Shown in pieces: positions 1 through 7,672 of a DNA stretch of 64,000 nucleotides; position 1 is the first letter of the stretch, and the number at the start of each line of letters is the position of its first letter. This DNA is from a virus: IMG/VR virus record IMGVR_UViG_3300022937_000009, positions 37,437 to 101,436 of that record; one strand, written 5' to 3'. Position numbers and translations under genes: made by a program. Under the pieces are notes generated by a model. That model saw only the letters and a list, made by a program, of their open reading frames with translations. It searched no databases and was not told the DNA's origin.

Positions 1-7
1 TACCAAA

Positions 8-466
8 CTATCTTACTCCTAATTCTTTTTCGGTCATAATCACAAATTCCCAACCTCTATCTGCACAAAATTGTCTTGCTGCTTTCCATTTTGCGTCATT
101 AACACCAAAAGCTTTAACTTCGTTAAGATACCTTCTTGAAATTCTTCCTGTTTTAGTATTATTTCTATTTTTTGGATCTGGTGGTAATGTTTGTTTATAT
201 GGTTTAATTTCAATCATAATAGTTTGTAGTTTACCATCAGGACTCTTTTTATGTACTATCACATCTGGAAAATATCTGTGTATCCTACTATCTATAGGTG
301 ATCTGTATGGAACAATTACTTCTTCTGATTGCCACCATATTGTATCAGGATGCTCATCAACAAATTTAAAGAACTTAAATTCCCATAAAGATCTATAAAT
401 TATGCGCGTCGGGTCTCCTTTGTACTTTGCAGGATTCTTTGGGCGAAATCTACCCTTATAAGCCAT
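8..466 (-). CDS. 4: gp4-like head completion protein (nuclease fold)
   Basis: The 152-aa product resembles T4 gp4 (also called gp50/4), which acts on filled heads before tail joining. Its N-terminus begins MAYKGRFRPKNP and continues through KGDPTRIIYRSLWEF and WWQSEE, all characteristic of the family. A PD-(D/E)xK-type nuclease core is readable: D68 in YFPD, then E86 and K88 in IEIKP, with E29 as a possible further acidic residue. An in-frame ATG 15 codons upstream exists, but the start at 466 is preferred. It has a GAGAAG ribosome-binding site six bases upstream and matches the family N-terminus. The gene is transcribed opposite to everything else in the window and has its own late-promoter box at 515-522. 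The stop codon lies at the window edge, so downstream context is unknown. Confidence 0.88.
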   Translation of the reverse strand: MAYKGRFRPKNPAKYKGDPTRIIYRSLWEFKFFKFVDEHPDTIWWQSEEVIVPYRSPIDSRIHRYFPDVIVHKKSPDGKLQTIMIEIKPYKQTLPPDPKNRNNTKTGRISRRYLNEVKAFGVNDAKWKAARQFCADRGWEFVIMTEKELGVR

Positions 467-487
467 AATATTCTTCTCACTACTCCA

Positions 488-495
488 TATAAATA
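488..495 (+). promoter_or_regulatory. T4-type late promoter box TATAAATA
   Basis: This is an exact match to the T4 late -10 element, 66 nt before the tail-tube-cap gene at 562. It lies inside the divergent gap between gene 4 and the baseplate operon. Confidence 0.7.
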
Positions 496-514
496 ATTGA
501 AAGATATCCAATGT

Positions 515-522
515 TATTTATT
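515..522 (-). promoter_or_regulatory. Late promoter box AATAAATA (minus strand)
   Basis: The plus strand reads TATTTATT, so the minus strand reads AATAAATA. The box is 48 nt before the gene 4 start at 466. It matches the NATAAATA form of the late box described for T4-like cyanophages. It lies to the right of the plus-strand box, so the two transcripts would overlap by about 20-30 bp. Confidence 0.5.
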
Positions 523-561
523 AAAACTATTGGAAAATAATTTTACGTAAAAGAGAATTCT

Positions 562-1707
562 ATGTCTAACAATATGCCAGAAATAGTGCGCTTCAGGCGC
601 TCCAATGATTCAAGGATAACAACCTTTTCGTTTCCTAGTAAACCATTGCCTCATGGATTTCAAATGATTTTCCAAGATTATTCTTATGAAAAATTTGCAG
701 CTTCTACTACAGCTTTAGGTACCACTACTACAAATAATGATGATGGTTCAACAACAAGTACAACACGATTTCAATCTAATAGAAATCTTGGACTAGTACC
801 AGAAAGAAATTCTGTAACAAATAGCAATACAGGCTCAATTGAACTTCCATTTCCTAGAACTTTAAGAGATAATACGGGTACACAAGTTACTGCATTTGAA
901 AGAGATTTCGTTGTTGAAAGAATAACTGCGGGCCTTGCTGGAGCAACAGGTGGTCAAGATATTGGCCAAGCAATGAAAAATATTGGTGAAATGGCAAGTC
1001 AAGCATTGAGTAGTGCGCTCGCGGCTGGTACAAACGCTGCACAAAATGGAATTGGTAATGCTTTTGCTGGTGCTATTTCTGATGCAATGAATGTTGACAC
1101 TGGTAAAGCAATGGCTATTGGTTCATATCTTGCACGAAAATATTTAAGTGGAGATCTTGCAAAAACTGCAGGTGCTGTTACTGGTCGTGTTGTTAATCCT
1201 CAACAAACATTAGCATTTGAAGGCGTTAACTTAAGAGAGTATTCTTTTGAATGGGATTTATTTCCAGCAAATAAAGCAGATACTGATCAAATTACAAATA
1301 TTGTAAACTTCTTAAAATCTAAAATGTTACCACGAACTGAAGGAATTGGAGGAGTTCAAGGATTAGATAAAGCATTTTTAAAATATCCTTCTGTTGTTGA
1401 ATGTAGCTTATTAGGTGTGCAAGAAAAACACTTCATGAGATTTAAAAGATGTATGATTGATAATGTAACAGTAGATTATACTGGCGGTGGTGCTAAAGTA
1501 GGAATTATTAAAGGTGGTGTACCAGCTTCTATTACGCTTAGTATATCATTTAAAGAACTTTCTATTCAAACTGCAGATGATTATGAACAATTATTGCCTT
1601 CTGGAGTTACAACAGCGTCAGCTGAAACTCCAAATGAAAGTGATTTTCAAGAAGTAGGTAACCCAGTACGACCAGCAACTACTTCAACAGGAACAGGAAA
1701 CCCATAA
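562..1707 (+). CDS. 48: Baseplate tail-tube cap (gp48-like)
   Basis: The 381-aa product is close in length to T4 gp48 (about 364 aa), the protein that caps the baseplate and nucleates tail-tube polymerisation. The N-terminal region contains SKPLPHGFQMIFQDYSY. The C-terminal half contains REYSFEWDLFPANK, followed by FLKYPSVVECSLLG and a final block with SITLSISFKELSIQT. This is the gp48/gp54 tail-tube-fold region. A low-complexity Ala/Gly-rich helical insert lies around residues 130-190, and the last ~30 residues are a disordered Thr/Pro tail. The start has an AAAGAG ribosome-binding site. The stop overlaps the next ATG (TAATG), which suggests coupled translation with gp53. T4 has two paralogues (gp48 and gp54); only one is seen here, and gp54 is the alternative name. 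Confidence 0.82.
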   Translation: MSNNMPEIVRFRRSNDSRITTFSFPSKPLPHGFQMIFQDYSYEKFAASTTALGTTTTNNDDGSTTSTTRFQSNRNLGLVPERNSVTNSNTGSIELPFPRTLRDNTGTQVTAFERDFVVERITAGLAGATGGQDIGQAMKNIGEMASQALSSALAAGTNAAQNGIGNAFAGAISDAMNVDTGKAMAIGSYLARKYLSGDLAKTAGAVTGRVVNPQQTLAFEGVNLREYSFEWDLFPANKADTDQITNIVNFLKSKMLPRTEGIGGVQGLDKAFLKYPSVVECSLLGVQEKHFMRFKRCMIDNVTVDYTGGGAKVGIIKGGVPASITLSISFKELSIQTADDYEQLLPSGVTTASAETPNESDFQEVGNPVRPATTSTGTGNP

Positions 1708-2081
1708 TGAAATACTTCGAAAAATTTCCAATAATTAATTATCAAGGTCGAAGAGTACGTGATATTACTCGTCGAACAGCCTTTAAAAGAGCAATTGCAA
1801 ATAATCCTTATGTGTATTATCCTTATACTGTAAAAGAAGGTGAGCGCGCTGAAGATGTCGCAAGATTCTATTATGGTTCTGTTGATTATGTTTGGTTAGT
1901 TTATATGGCAAATAACATTGTTGATCCTTATCATGAATGGCCAATGGATCCTCAAACATTTAATGATTACCTTGTAGAAAAATACACAGAATTATCTGGA
2001 GAGGTTGGCGAGGATGTTATTGATTGGTTAAGAGATCCTGATAATGATGAAAATATTATTTACTACGTAAGGCAGGTATAA
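1707..2081 (+). CDS. 53: Baseplate wedge subunit gp53
   Basis: This 124-aa protein matches the conserved core of T4 gp53, which joins wedges around the hub. The family signature is readable: YEKFP-like start (MKYFEKFPIINYQG), then ANNPYVYYPYTVKEGERAE and FYYGSVDYVWLVYMANN. The segment of about residues 40-85 has the LysM-like form described for gp53, ending in DPYHEWPMD. It is shorter than T4 gp53 (about 196 aa), lacking the C-terminal extension. It is translationally coupled to the upstream cap gene by a TAATG overlap and is followed three bases later by the next start. Confidence 0.88.
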   Translation: MKYFEKFPIINYQGRRVRDITRRTAFKRAIANNPYVYYPYTVKEGERAEDVARFYYGSVDYVWLVYMANNIVDPYHEWPMDPQTFNDYLVEKYTELSGEVGEDVIDWLRDPDNDENIIYYVRQV

Positions 2082-2084
2082 CAG

Positions 2085-2345
2085 ATGGCAGCAGTAGACG
2101 AAATTATTTTAGCACCTGAATCGTTTAGAACGATTTATTTACGTAGAGAAGACCGTGTTATTATGCGTACAGAACAAGGTCGTAAAATTATTATTAAACG
2201 TATTATTCCTGAAGAATGGAAACCTTATAGGTTATTTGATTATGAAAACGCATTAAACGAAAACAAAAAAGAAATTTTCTTATTCGATAACAGATACACA
2301 AGTCAAATAACTAAAGAATTTGTTGCTAATATTAGCGCTGAATAA
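2085..2345 (+). CDS. Small unknown protein in baseplate operon
   Basis: I do not recognise this 86-aa protein. It is charged, with no signal peptide or membrane segment. A central basic patch (RTEQGRKIIIKRII) is followed by an acidic and aromatic stretch (PEEWKPYRLFDYENALNE). It lies three bases after gp53 and five bases before the gp27-like hub gene, with an AAGGCAGG ribosome-binding site. The tight packing argues for a real gene with a baseplate role, either structural or as an assembly factor. Function is inferred only from position. Confidence 0.7.
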   Translation: MAAVDEIILAPESFRTIYLRREDRVIMRTEQGRKIIIKRIIPEEWKPYRLFDYENALNENKKEIFLFDNRYTSQITKEFVANISAE

Positions 2346-2350
2346 AAATT

Positions 2351-3766
2351 ATGTCAGATTTTAGTCCTTCATATTGTGAGATAACAAAAGCTATACTTAC
2401 TCCTTATGGAGCAGAAAATGCCGTGTCTCATGATATTAGTACAATTATTGGTGCTTGGCATGTTGAACATGGAATAGGTAGTGTTTCATTATCTGGAAGT
2501 ATAACTGTATTAGATAATGAAGGTTTATTAGAAGGCCTTCCATTAAGAGGTGAAGAAAGTTTAGAATTAGAATTTTTATGTGCTGATTTACAAACAAAAA
2601 GAGAAATTAAAGCACAAGTTCATAAGATTAATGATGTCGCTGCATCAAATACTAATAAAGGTACAACATATACAATTCACTGGATAAGCTCACAAAGTTG
2701 GGCCGGATTTAAAAGAAGTGTTTTAAAAGCATTTAGAGATAAAAAAATATCTACTATGTGCAAAGAAGTATTTGAACAATATATTAGTAGATTAGTAGAC
2801 TATAGTCCTTCAAGAGTTGAAACTTATCCCGAAGGTACTCAAGTTTGGAGTCTTCAAGGTAATCGCGAAAGAAAATTTATTCTTCAAGATACAGAAGGAA
2901 ATACTAATGTTATTATACCAGACTATATGCCTACGGAGGCAATTGGTTTTCTTTTAAAAAGAGCGCATTCAAATACTAACTCATCATCTTCTTCTTGGAG
3001 ATTTTTTGAAAGATGGGACGGATTTTATTGTGTAAGTGACGAATGGTTATATGAAAGAGGTATCAGCGCATCTCAAAGAAGAACAAGTCAATTTAATTAT
3101 AGTGCTCAAGTTGATATGGATCCAGAAAATGCGGAAGAACAAGTTAGATCATTTTCTTCATTTAAAAATAGTGAAAGATCAAATCCAGCACAATCATTAG
3201 TAAATGGTGCATATAGAAATACAATCATAGAAGTAGACTTACTTAAGCATCATGCAAGAAGATATAATTATGGATACAATGATTCTAGACAAGGAACTCA
3301 GTTTACAGATGTAACTGGTAATAAGAGTAGTTGGGCTACAGATATTCATACTCAACAATATGCCAATGATACATTTACAGATGAAAACGCAAAACAATAT
3401 ATGATGATAAGAGATTACAGAGATTTTTCAAATTCAATAAGTTTTCCAGAAGATAAACATTTTAGAGATATTATTGCAAGAAGAGTTATGTATAATCATC
3501 ACATGCACTCAACTGCAGTAACTGCAACAACTGACGGCCGCCTTGACGTTGGTGCGGGTGATGTAATAAATGTAAGAATACGAGAATTAAATCAAGGTTC
3601 AAATCAAATTGAAGATAACCCTCAATTAAGTGGAAAATATTTAGTGACTCATGTAGTAAATCAGTGTACAGAAGATCAACTTACAACAACTTTATCTTTA
3701 TATAAGTTTGGTTGGGCTGGTGCTGGTTCAGATACTAGATCGGGTCGTATGGGAGGACAGGGATAA
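2351..3766 (+). CDS. 27: Baseplate central hub protein (gp27-like)
   Basis: The 471-aa product lies directly upstream of gp5, as expected for the hub trimer that holds the spike. It has the two-half arrangement of gp27/gpD-type hub proteins. The N-terminal beta-rich part includes VSLSGSITVLDNEGLLEG and TTYTIHWISSQSWAGFKR. The C-terminal part includes DGRLDVGAGDVINVRIREL, then SGKYLVTHVVNQ and TTTLSLYKFGW, which resembles the late-control/gpD-type ending. T4 gp27 is about 391 aa; the extra length lies in a central region with a Ser-rich linker (NTNSSSSSW). The stop overlaps the gp5 start (TAATG), so hub and spike are probably translationally coupled. The family assignment rests on domain order and neighbourhood more than on close residue matches to T4. 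Confidence 0.75.
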   Translation: MSDFSPSYCEITKAILTPYGAENAVSHDISTIIGAWHVEHGIGSVSLSGSITVLDNEGLLEGLPLRGEESLELEFLCADLQTKREIKAQVHKINDVAASNTNKGTTYTIHWISSQSWAGFKRSVLKAFRDKKISTMCKEVFEQYISRLVDYSPSRVETYPEGTQVWSLQGNRERKFILQDTEGNTNVIIPDYMPTEAIGFLLKRAHSNTNSSSSSWRFFERWDGFYCVSDEWLYERGISASQRRTSQFNYSAQVDMDPENAEEQVRSFSSFKNSERSNPAQSLVNGAYRNTIIEVDLLKHHARRYNYGYNDSRQGTQFTDVTGNKSSWATDIHTQQYANDTFTDENAKQYMMIRDYRDFSNSISFPEDKHFRDIIARRVMYNHHMHSTAVTATTDGRLDVGAGDVINVRIRELNQGSNQIEDNPQLSGKYLVTHVVNQCTEDQLTTTLSLYKFGWAGAGSDTRSGRMGGQG

Positions 3767-5694
3767 TGAGAGGAATGGGAATACGAAATCCAATGTTTTT
3801 CATTGGAGTAGTTGAAGATAATAATGATCCGTCATTCCAAGGTCGTGTGCGAGTACGTGCTTTTGGTGCACATGGAACACACCAAGAAGTAGCCACAACA
3901 GATTTGCCTTGGGCAATTTGTGTTAGTGGTGCTTATACTGCTGATGATCCTTTACCTCCTTTAAATGCTTTTGTGTTTGGTATGTTTTTAGATGGTGATG
4001 AAGCTCAGCATCCTCTTATTTTAGGAATGATTCCAACACAATATTATGATGAGATGGATCCAGAACGAGATGGTTATGGAGTTATTCCTTTAGAAAATGG
4101 CGATATTCTTGCAAAAGGTTTTACACCAGAAGATTTTGGTGAGCACCAAAGATCAAAATCTGGAAGAGCAGAACATATCGATGAAACATATCATAGAGAT
4201 GTAAGTATTAATGCCGTTCAAAATCAAAACATAGCTGGTAGTGATCAAACATGGTCTCAGCCTTCTTCAGCATATAATGCAAAATATCCATATAATAGAG
4301 TTATTGAAACAGCAAGACATCATATCGAATTAGATGATACACCTGGTGGTGAGCGCATTATGATTCATCATGATTCAGGTGCATTTATTCAAATTGATTC
4401 TCGCGGCACAGTTACAGAAAGAGCAGAAGCAGATAGATACGAAATTAATATTGGAACAAAACATGAATCTTCAGGACATCAAGTAGTTACTATTAATGGT
4501 AATGCGCATGTATATGTAAAAGGTAATAAAACCGAAGAGGTTATGGGAGATTATAAACTCTTAGTGCATGGTAACTCTGAATTTAATGTTGGTCAGAACT
4601 TGTTTATGACTTCTGGACAAAGTTTACAAGCAAGAGGTGCAACATTAAAACTCGAAGCAAACGCAGATGTAATGACGCTTTATGCAAAAGATGAAATTCA
4701 ATTTGAAGCAGATAAACAATTAAATTTTGTATCTGCAAATATTAAAAATACAGCATTAATGAATTATGATGTATATTCAAATAAGAGTATTAAATTTACA
4801 ACATTAAGAGATATTCATGCTCAGGCATCGAATATGGTATTAACAGCAACAGGTCTAATACCACCTTCACCTTTATCTGGATCAATTACAGGAACGCCTG
4901 GTTTTAGTTTAACAACACCATTTGTAAGTATATTATCAGCCAATGGAAGTTTCTCAGGATTATGGAATGCAGGAGTTGTTAATGCCGGTATTCTTACAGC
5001 AACAACTGGTAATATCGAAACTGCAAATATTAGTGCGTCAACAACATTAGTTGGAAACTTTGGAACAGTAAACACATCGATATTGGCTGCACCTCTACCC
5101 ATTAGTTCAGCACCAGGAAGTCCTTGCGCACCTGGACCTGGAAGACTGGTTGGTATATCTGCACCTTCTATTGCATTACCAACAATACCTTTATTAACAC
5201 CACCTACACAGAGTTTATTAGCTGTTCCGCCATTACCAGTTAATATATTCTCAGGATATGCATATCCATCACCTAATGGAAATATAGTTGATTTCTTTGC
5301 TGGTGTATTAACAAGTCCTTTCTCTGTAATAGGAATTCCAAACCCATTAACACAAGGTGGATATGGTATTGCAAGAGTTCAAATACCAGAACCTGTTAGT
5401 GCAGCTACAACAATACAACCAAAAGGTTATTTTGCAATGGGATATAATTCAGGTTGGTCGTCTCCTCCTGGCGATACTGCAAAATCAGATGGACAAAAAA
5501 GTTCAATATTATCTAATTTAACAAATCCTTTTGAGTCAATAGCAAGTATTGGAAATGACATAATAGAAGGATTAGATAATTTACTTAGCTTTAATTCAGA
5601 TGGTTCAGTACAAACTGGAAATACCGATACAATAACGGTTGATAGTGGTACTTCACAAACTGTCGATGCAAACGGAAATATCATAGAGGGATAA
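3766..5694 (+). CDS. 5: Baseplate spike protein gp5 without lysozyme domain
   Basis: This 642-aa spike protein starts with the gp5/VgrG OB-fold domain at about residues 1-110 (NPMFFIGVVEDNNDPSFQGRV through HPLILGMIPTQY). A linker leads directly into the segment that in T4 gp5 follows the lysozyme (about residues 170-235: RVIETARHHIELDDTPGGER, MIHHDSGAFIQIDSRGTV). It then enters a beta-helix-like repeat region (about 235-360; VTINGNAHVYVKGNK, EVMGDYKLLVHGNSEF). The T4 lysozyme insertion with its Glu-Asp-Thr active site is absent. The last ~280 residues are a Pro/Gly/Ser/Thr-rich region without a recognised fold. A wall-degrading function appears to be moved to the next gene, which ends in an M15 peptidase domain. 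Confidence 0.85.
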   Translation: MRGMGIRNPMFFIGVVEDNNDPSFQGRVRVRAFGAHGTHQEVATTDLPWAICVSGAYTADDPLPPLNAFVFGMFLDGDEAQHPLILGMIPTQYYDEMDPERDGYGVIPLENGDILAKGFTPEDFGEHQRSKSGRAEHIDETYHRDVSINAVQNQNIAGSDQTWSQPSSAYNAKYPYNRVIETARHHIELDDTPGGERIMIHHDSGAFIQIDSRGTVTERAEADRYEINIGTKHESSGHQVVTINGNAHVYVKGNKTEEVMGDYKLLVHGNSEFNVGQNLFMTSGQSLQARGATLKLEANADVMTLYAKDEIQFEADKQLNFVSANIKNTALMNYDVYSNKSIKFTTLRDIHAQASNMVLTATGLIPPSPLSGSITGTPGFSLTTPFVSILSANGSFSGLWNAGVVNAGILTATTGNIETANISASTTLVGNFGTVNTSILAAPLPISSAPGSPCAPGPGRLVGISAPSIALPTIPLLTPPTQSLLAVPPLPVNIFSGYAYPSPNGNIVDFFAGVLTSPFSVIGIPNPLTQGGYGIARVQIPEPVSAATTIQPKGYFAMGYNSGWSSPPGDTAKSDGQKSSILSNLTNPFESIASIGNDIIEGLDNLLSFNSDGSVQTGNTDTITVDSGTSQTVDANGNIIEG

Positions 5695-5695
5695 C

Positions 5696-7258
5696 ATGGC
5701 AGGGACTTGTGTAGACAATACAGATCAAACAGTAAGAAATAGATTATTATTATCTAATACTGGGCCTACGGTAAATTCCGAAGGTGCATATACTTTAAAC
5801 CAAATTGATGTATTTGCACAAGAACTTGCTGATAATATGCTTAAAGAAGCGGAAAATAATCCGATTCAAATTGCAGAAAATAAATTTGGTAATGCTTTCT
5901 ATGATTCAGTTAATTATTTAAATGGATCATTTCGTAATCGTATGCAAGGTGCTTTAGGAGATTTTCCTGATTTAGAAAAAAGATGGAACTCTGGTAATAT
6001 TACAAATTTAGAAGGTGCTGATTTTTTAAATGTTAAAAATTATACGCCTGATGGAATAGTCAATGAAAGAGATTATGTAAAACTTGCTCGAACACTCGAT
6101 GCATATTATAAAGATTCATTTGCGCAAAGTATCATGGGTGGCTTTTGTCAATCCATGCAAAATATCTTTCAACAAATAGAATCTTTCTATGATTTACTTG
6201 ATGAAGTCAATGCAATTATTGCTGATGCGATGGCATTTATTGATAAAATTCGTTCATATGACGGACTAACAGAGCTCACAGCACAACAGATTATAGACAA
6301 AATCATTAAAGAAATTAAAGATAAAATTCTAGAAGTTGTCGATAAAATTATACAAGAAGTTGAAGATGCTCTTTCTAATTTTGATATTGAAGCAATAGTA
6401 GGTGAAATCAAAGCAGGCCAAGCTAAAGGCGTTAAAGCAATAATGACAATTAAAGAACTTCAGTGTCAAAACTTTACAAAAGAAAATAAAGACCAACTTA
6501 AAAGAAAGTTATCTAATCTAATTGACTATGCGGTAAGTCTTTTTGAAAATCCAAATTTAGAACAAATCCAATTCATGGTGTTTAGATTCTGCGCATTAGC
6601 TGCAAATATAGAATTATTACTTAGAGATATTAAAAAACCAATGGACGATTATGGATTTAGATATTCGCGCATTGTTAATAGATTAAAAGCAATTTCAAAT
6701 GTTAATTCATCAACAGCTATAAGAAATGGAGGCATAAGGTTTTCAGAAGAAAAACGACAAGAATCCATAAATAGTTTAAGAGCGCTTTGGGAAGATGAAG
6801 GTAGAAGAAGAATTACTCCTACAGGAGAACAACCTGTTACTATTAAACCTATAACTGCTGCTGAATATAAAAACATTCCAAAATGTGGTCAAGTATATGA
6901 AGGAACACACGAATGGTTAAAAGTAGCACGTGGGGAAGATGATCCATTTCATAATGATAATGTCGGAATCAATGCCTATCTTAAAATTGATTTAGATGTA
7001 AAAGTATATCTGACAAGAATAAGAGATGATATAGGTGGAACATACGAAATTATTGATGGCTGGGTAAGTAAAGAATGGAATGAAGCACAAGAAAATGATC
7101 CAGATAACAGTCACTTGAGCGGTTTGGTTATAGATATTAAAAAGGACATGGATGATGTTAATGCATTCACTGAAGCTGCTTATAAACATGGTTTTAAAAC
7201 AGTTGTAGAATATGACGAGCATATTCATTTAGACTTAAGAGAGTTGCCAGTAGTATGA
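5696..7258 (+). CDS. Hub-associated protein with C-terminal M15-type peptidase domain
   Basis: The 520-aa product has two parts. Residues 1-~390 are mostly helical, with a strong coiled-coil run at about 160-240 (many Ile, Lys, Glu and Asp), and have no family I can name. Residues ~400-520 read as a DD-peptidase domain of the M15 (VanX/hedgehog-type) family. H473 and D480 in SHLSGLVIDI have the His-x6-Asp spacing of that family. E508 and H511 in DEHIHLDL give the ExxH general-base and metal-ligand pair. The zinc site is therefore complete. The likely role is cleavage of peptidoglycan cross-peptides during DNA injection, as a virion-borne substitute for the lysozyme missing from the neighbouring gp5. 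Its stop overlaps the gp25 start (ATGA). The catalytic call is from motif reading only. Confidence 0.75.
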   Translation: MAGTCVDNTDQTVRNRLLLSNTGPTVNSEGAYTLNQIDVFAQELADNMLKEAENNPIQIAENKFGNAFYDSVNYLNGSFRNRMQGALGDFPDLEKRWNSGNITNLEGADFLNVKNYTPDGIVNERDYVKLARTLDAYYKDSFAQSIMGGFCQSMQNIFQQIESFYDLLDEVNAIIADAMAFIDKIRSYDGLTELTAQQIIDKIIKEIKDKILEVVDKIIQEVEDALSNFDIEAIVGEIKAGQAKGVKAIMTIKELQCQNFTKENKDQLKRKLSNLIDYAVSLFENPNLEQIQFMVFRFCALAANIELLLRDIKKPMDDYGFRYSRIVNRLKAISNVNSSTAIRNGGIRFSEEKRQESINSLRALWEDEGRRRITPTGEQPVTIKPITAAEYKNIPKCGQVYEGTHEWLKVARGEDDPFHNDNVGINAYLKIDLDVKVYLTRIRDDIGGTYEIIDGWVSKEWNEAQENDPDNSHLSGLVIDIKKDMDDVNAFTEAAYKHGFKTVVEYDEHIHLDLRELPVV

Positions 7259-7671
7259 CAATAGATATTAAAACACCTGCTACTAAAAAGCAGAACTTAT
7301 ATTCAGATTTTAAGAAAGATCTGACTATTAGTCCTATCTCTAAAGACTTAGCGCTTATTAAAGATGAAGACGCCGTTAAAGAATCTATAAAAAATTTAGT
7401 ACTCACAGATCCTGGTGAAAGATTGATGCAACCATATATTGGTGGAGGCATAAGAGGTTTACTATTTGAAAATATTACACCAGGAACACTAAATCTTATT
7501 AAAAGCAGAGTAGAAACTACAATTAAAACTTATGAGCCTCGAGCTCAGTTAATTGATGTAACTGTAAGTTCAAGTATTGACGATAATAGAGTAGATGTAG
7601 TAATAAGATTTTATGTAAGAAATTCAGATATTCCAGTCACTTTGGATTTAATTTTAACAAGGATAAGGTAA
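7255..7671 (+). CDS. 25: Baseplate wedge subunit gp25
   Basis: The 138-aa product matches gp25 (132 aa in T4), the lysozyme-like-fold wedge protein also conserved in type VI secretion as TssE. It shows the expected block NLVLTDPGERLMQPYIGGGIRGLLFE, with an N-terminal SPISKDLALIKDEDAVKESI. The conserved EPR triplet is at residues 94-96 (YEPRA), followed by the final beta-strands IRFYVRN and LDLILTRI. It contacts gp6 in the inner baseplate ring, and gp6 follows one base later. The start overlaps the stop of the peptidase gene (ATGA), so the two are likely coupled. Confidence 0.92.
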   Translation: MTIDIKTPATKKQNLYSDFKKDLTISPISKDLALIKDEDAVKESIKNLVLTDPGERLMQPYIGGGIRGLLFENITPGTLNLIKSRVETTIKTYEPRAQLIDVTVSSSIDDNRVDVVIRFYVRNSDIPVTLDLILTRIR

Positions 7672-7672
7672 G

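Noticed and set aside
467-511. Upstream ATG for the gp4-like gene at 511
   Set aside because: It would add 15 residues not typical of the family; the ATG at 466 has a good ribosome-binding site and the conserved MAYKG start.
4821-5684. Minus-strand open frames opposite the gp5 C-terminal region
   Set aside because: They lie opposite a Pro/Thr/Ser-rich coding stretch, lack ribosome-binding sites and do not fit operon layout.
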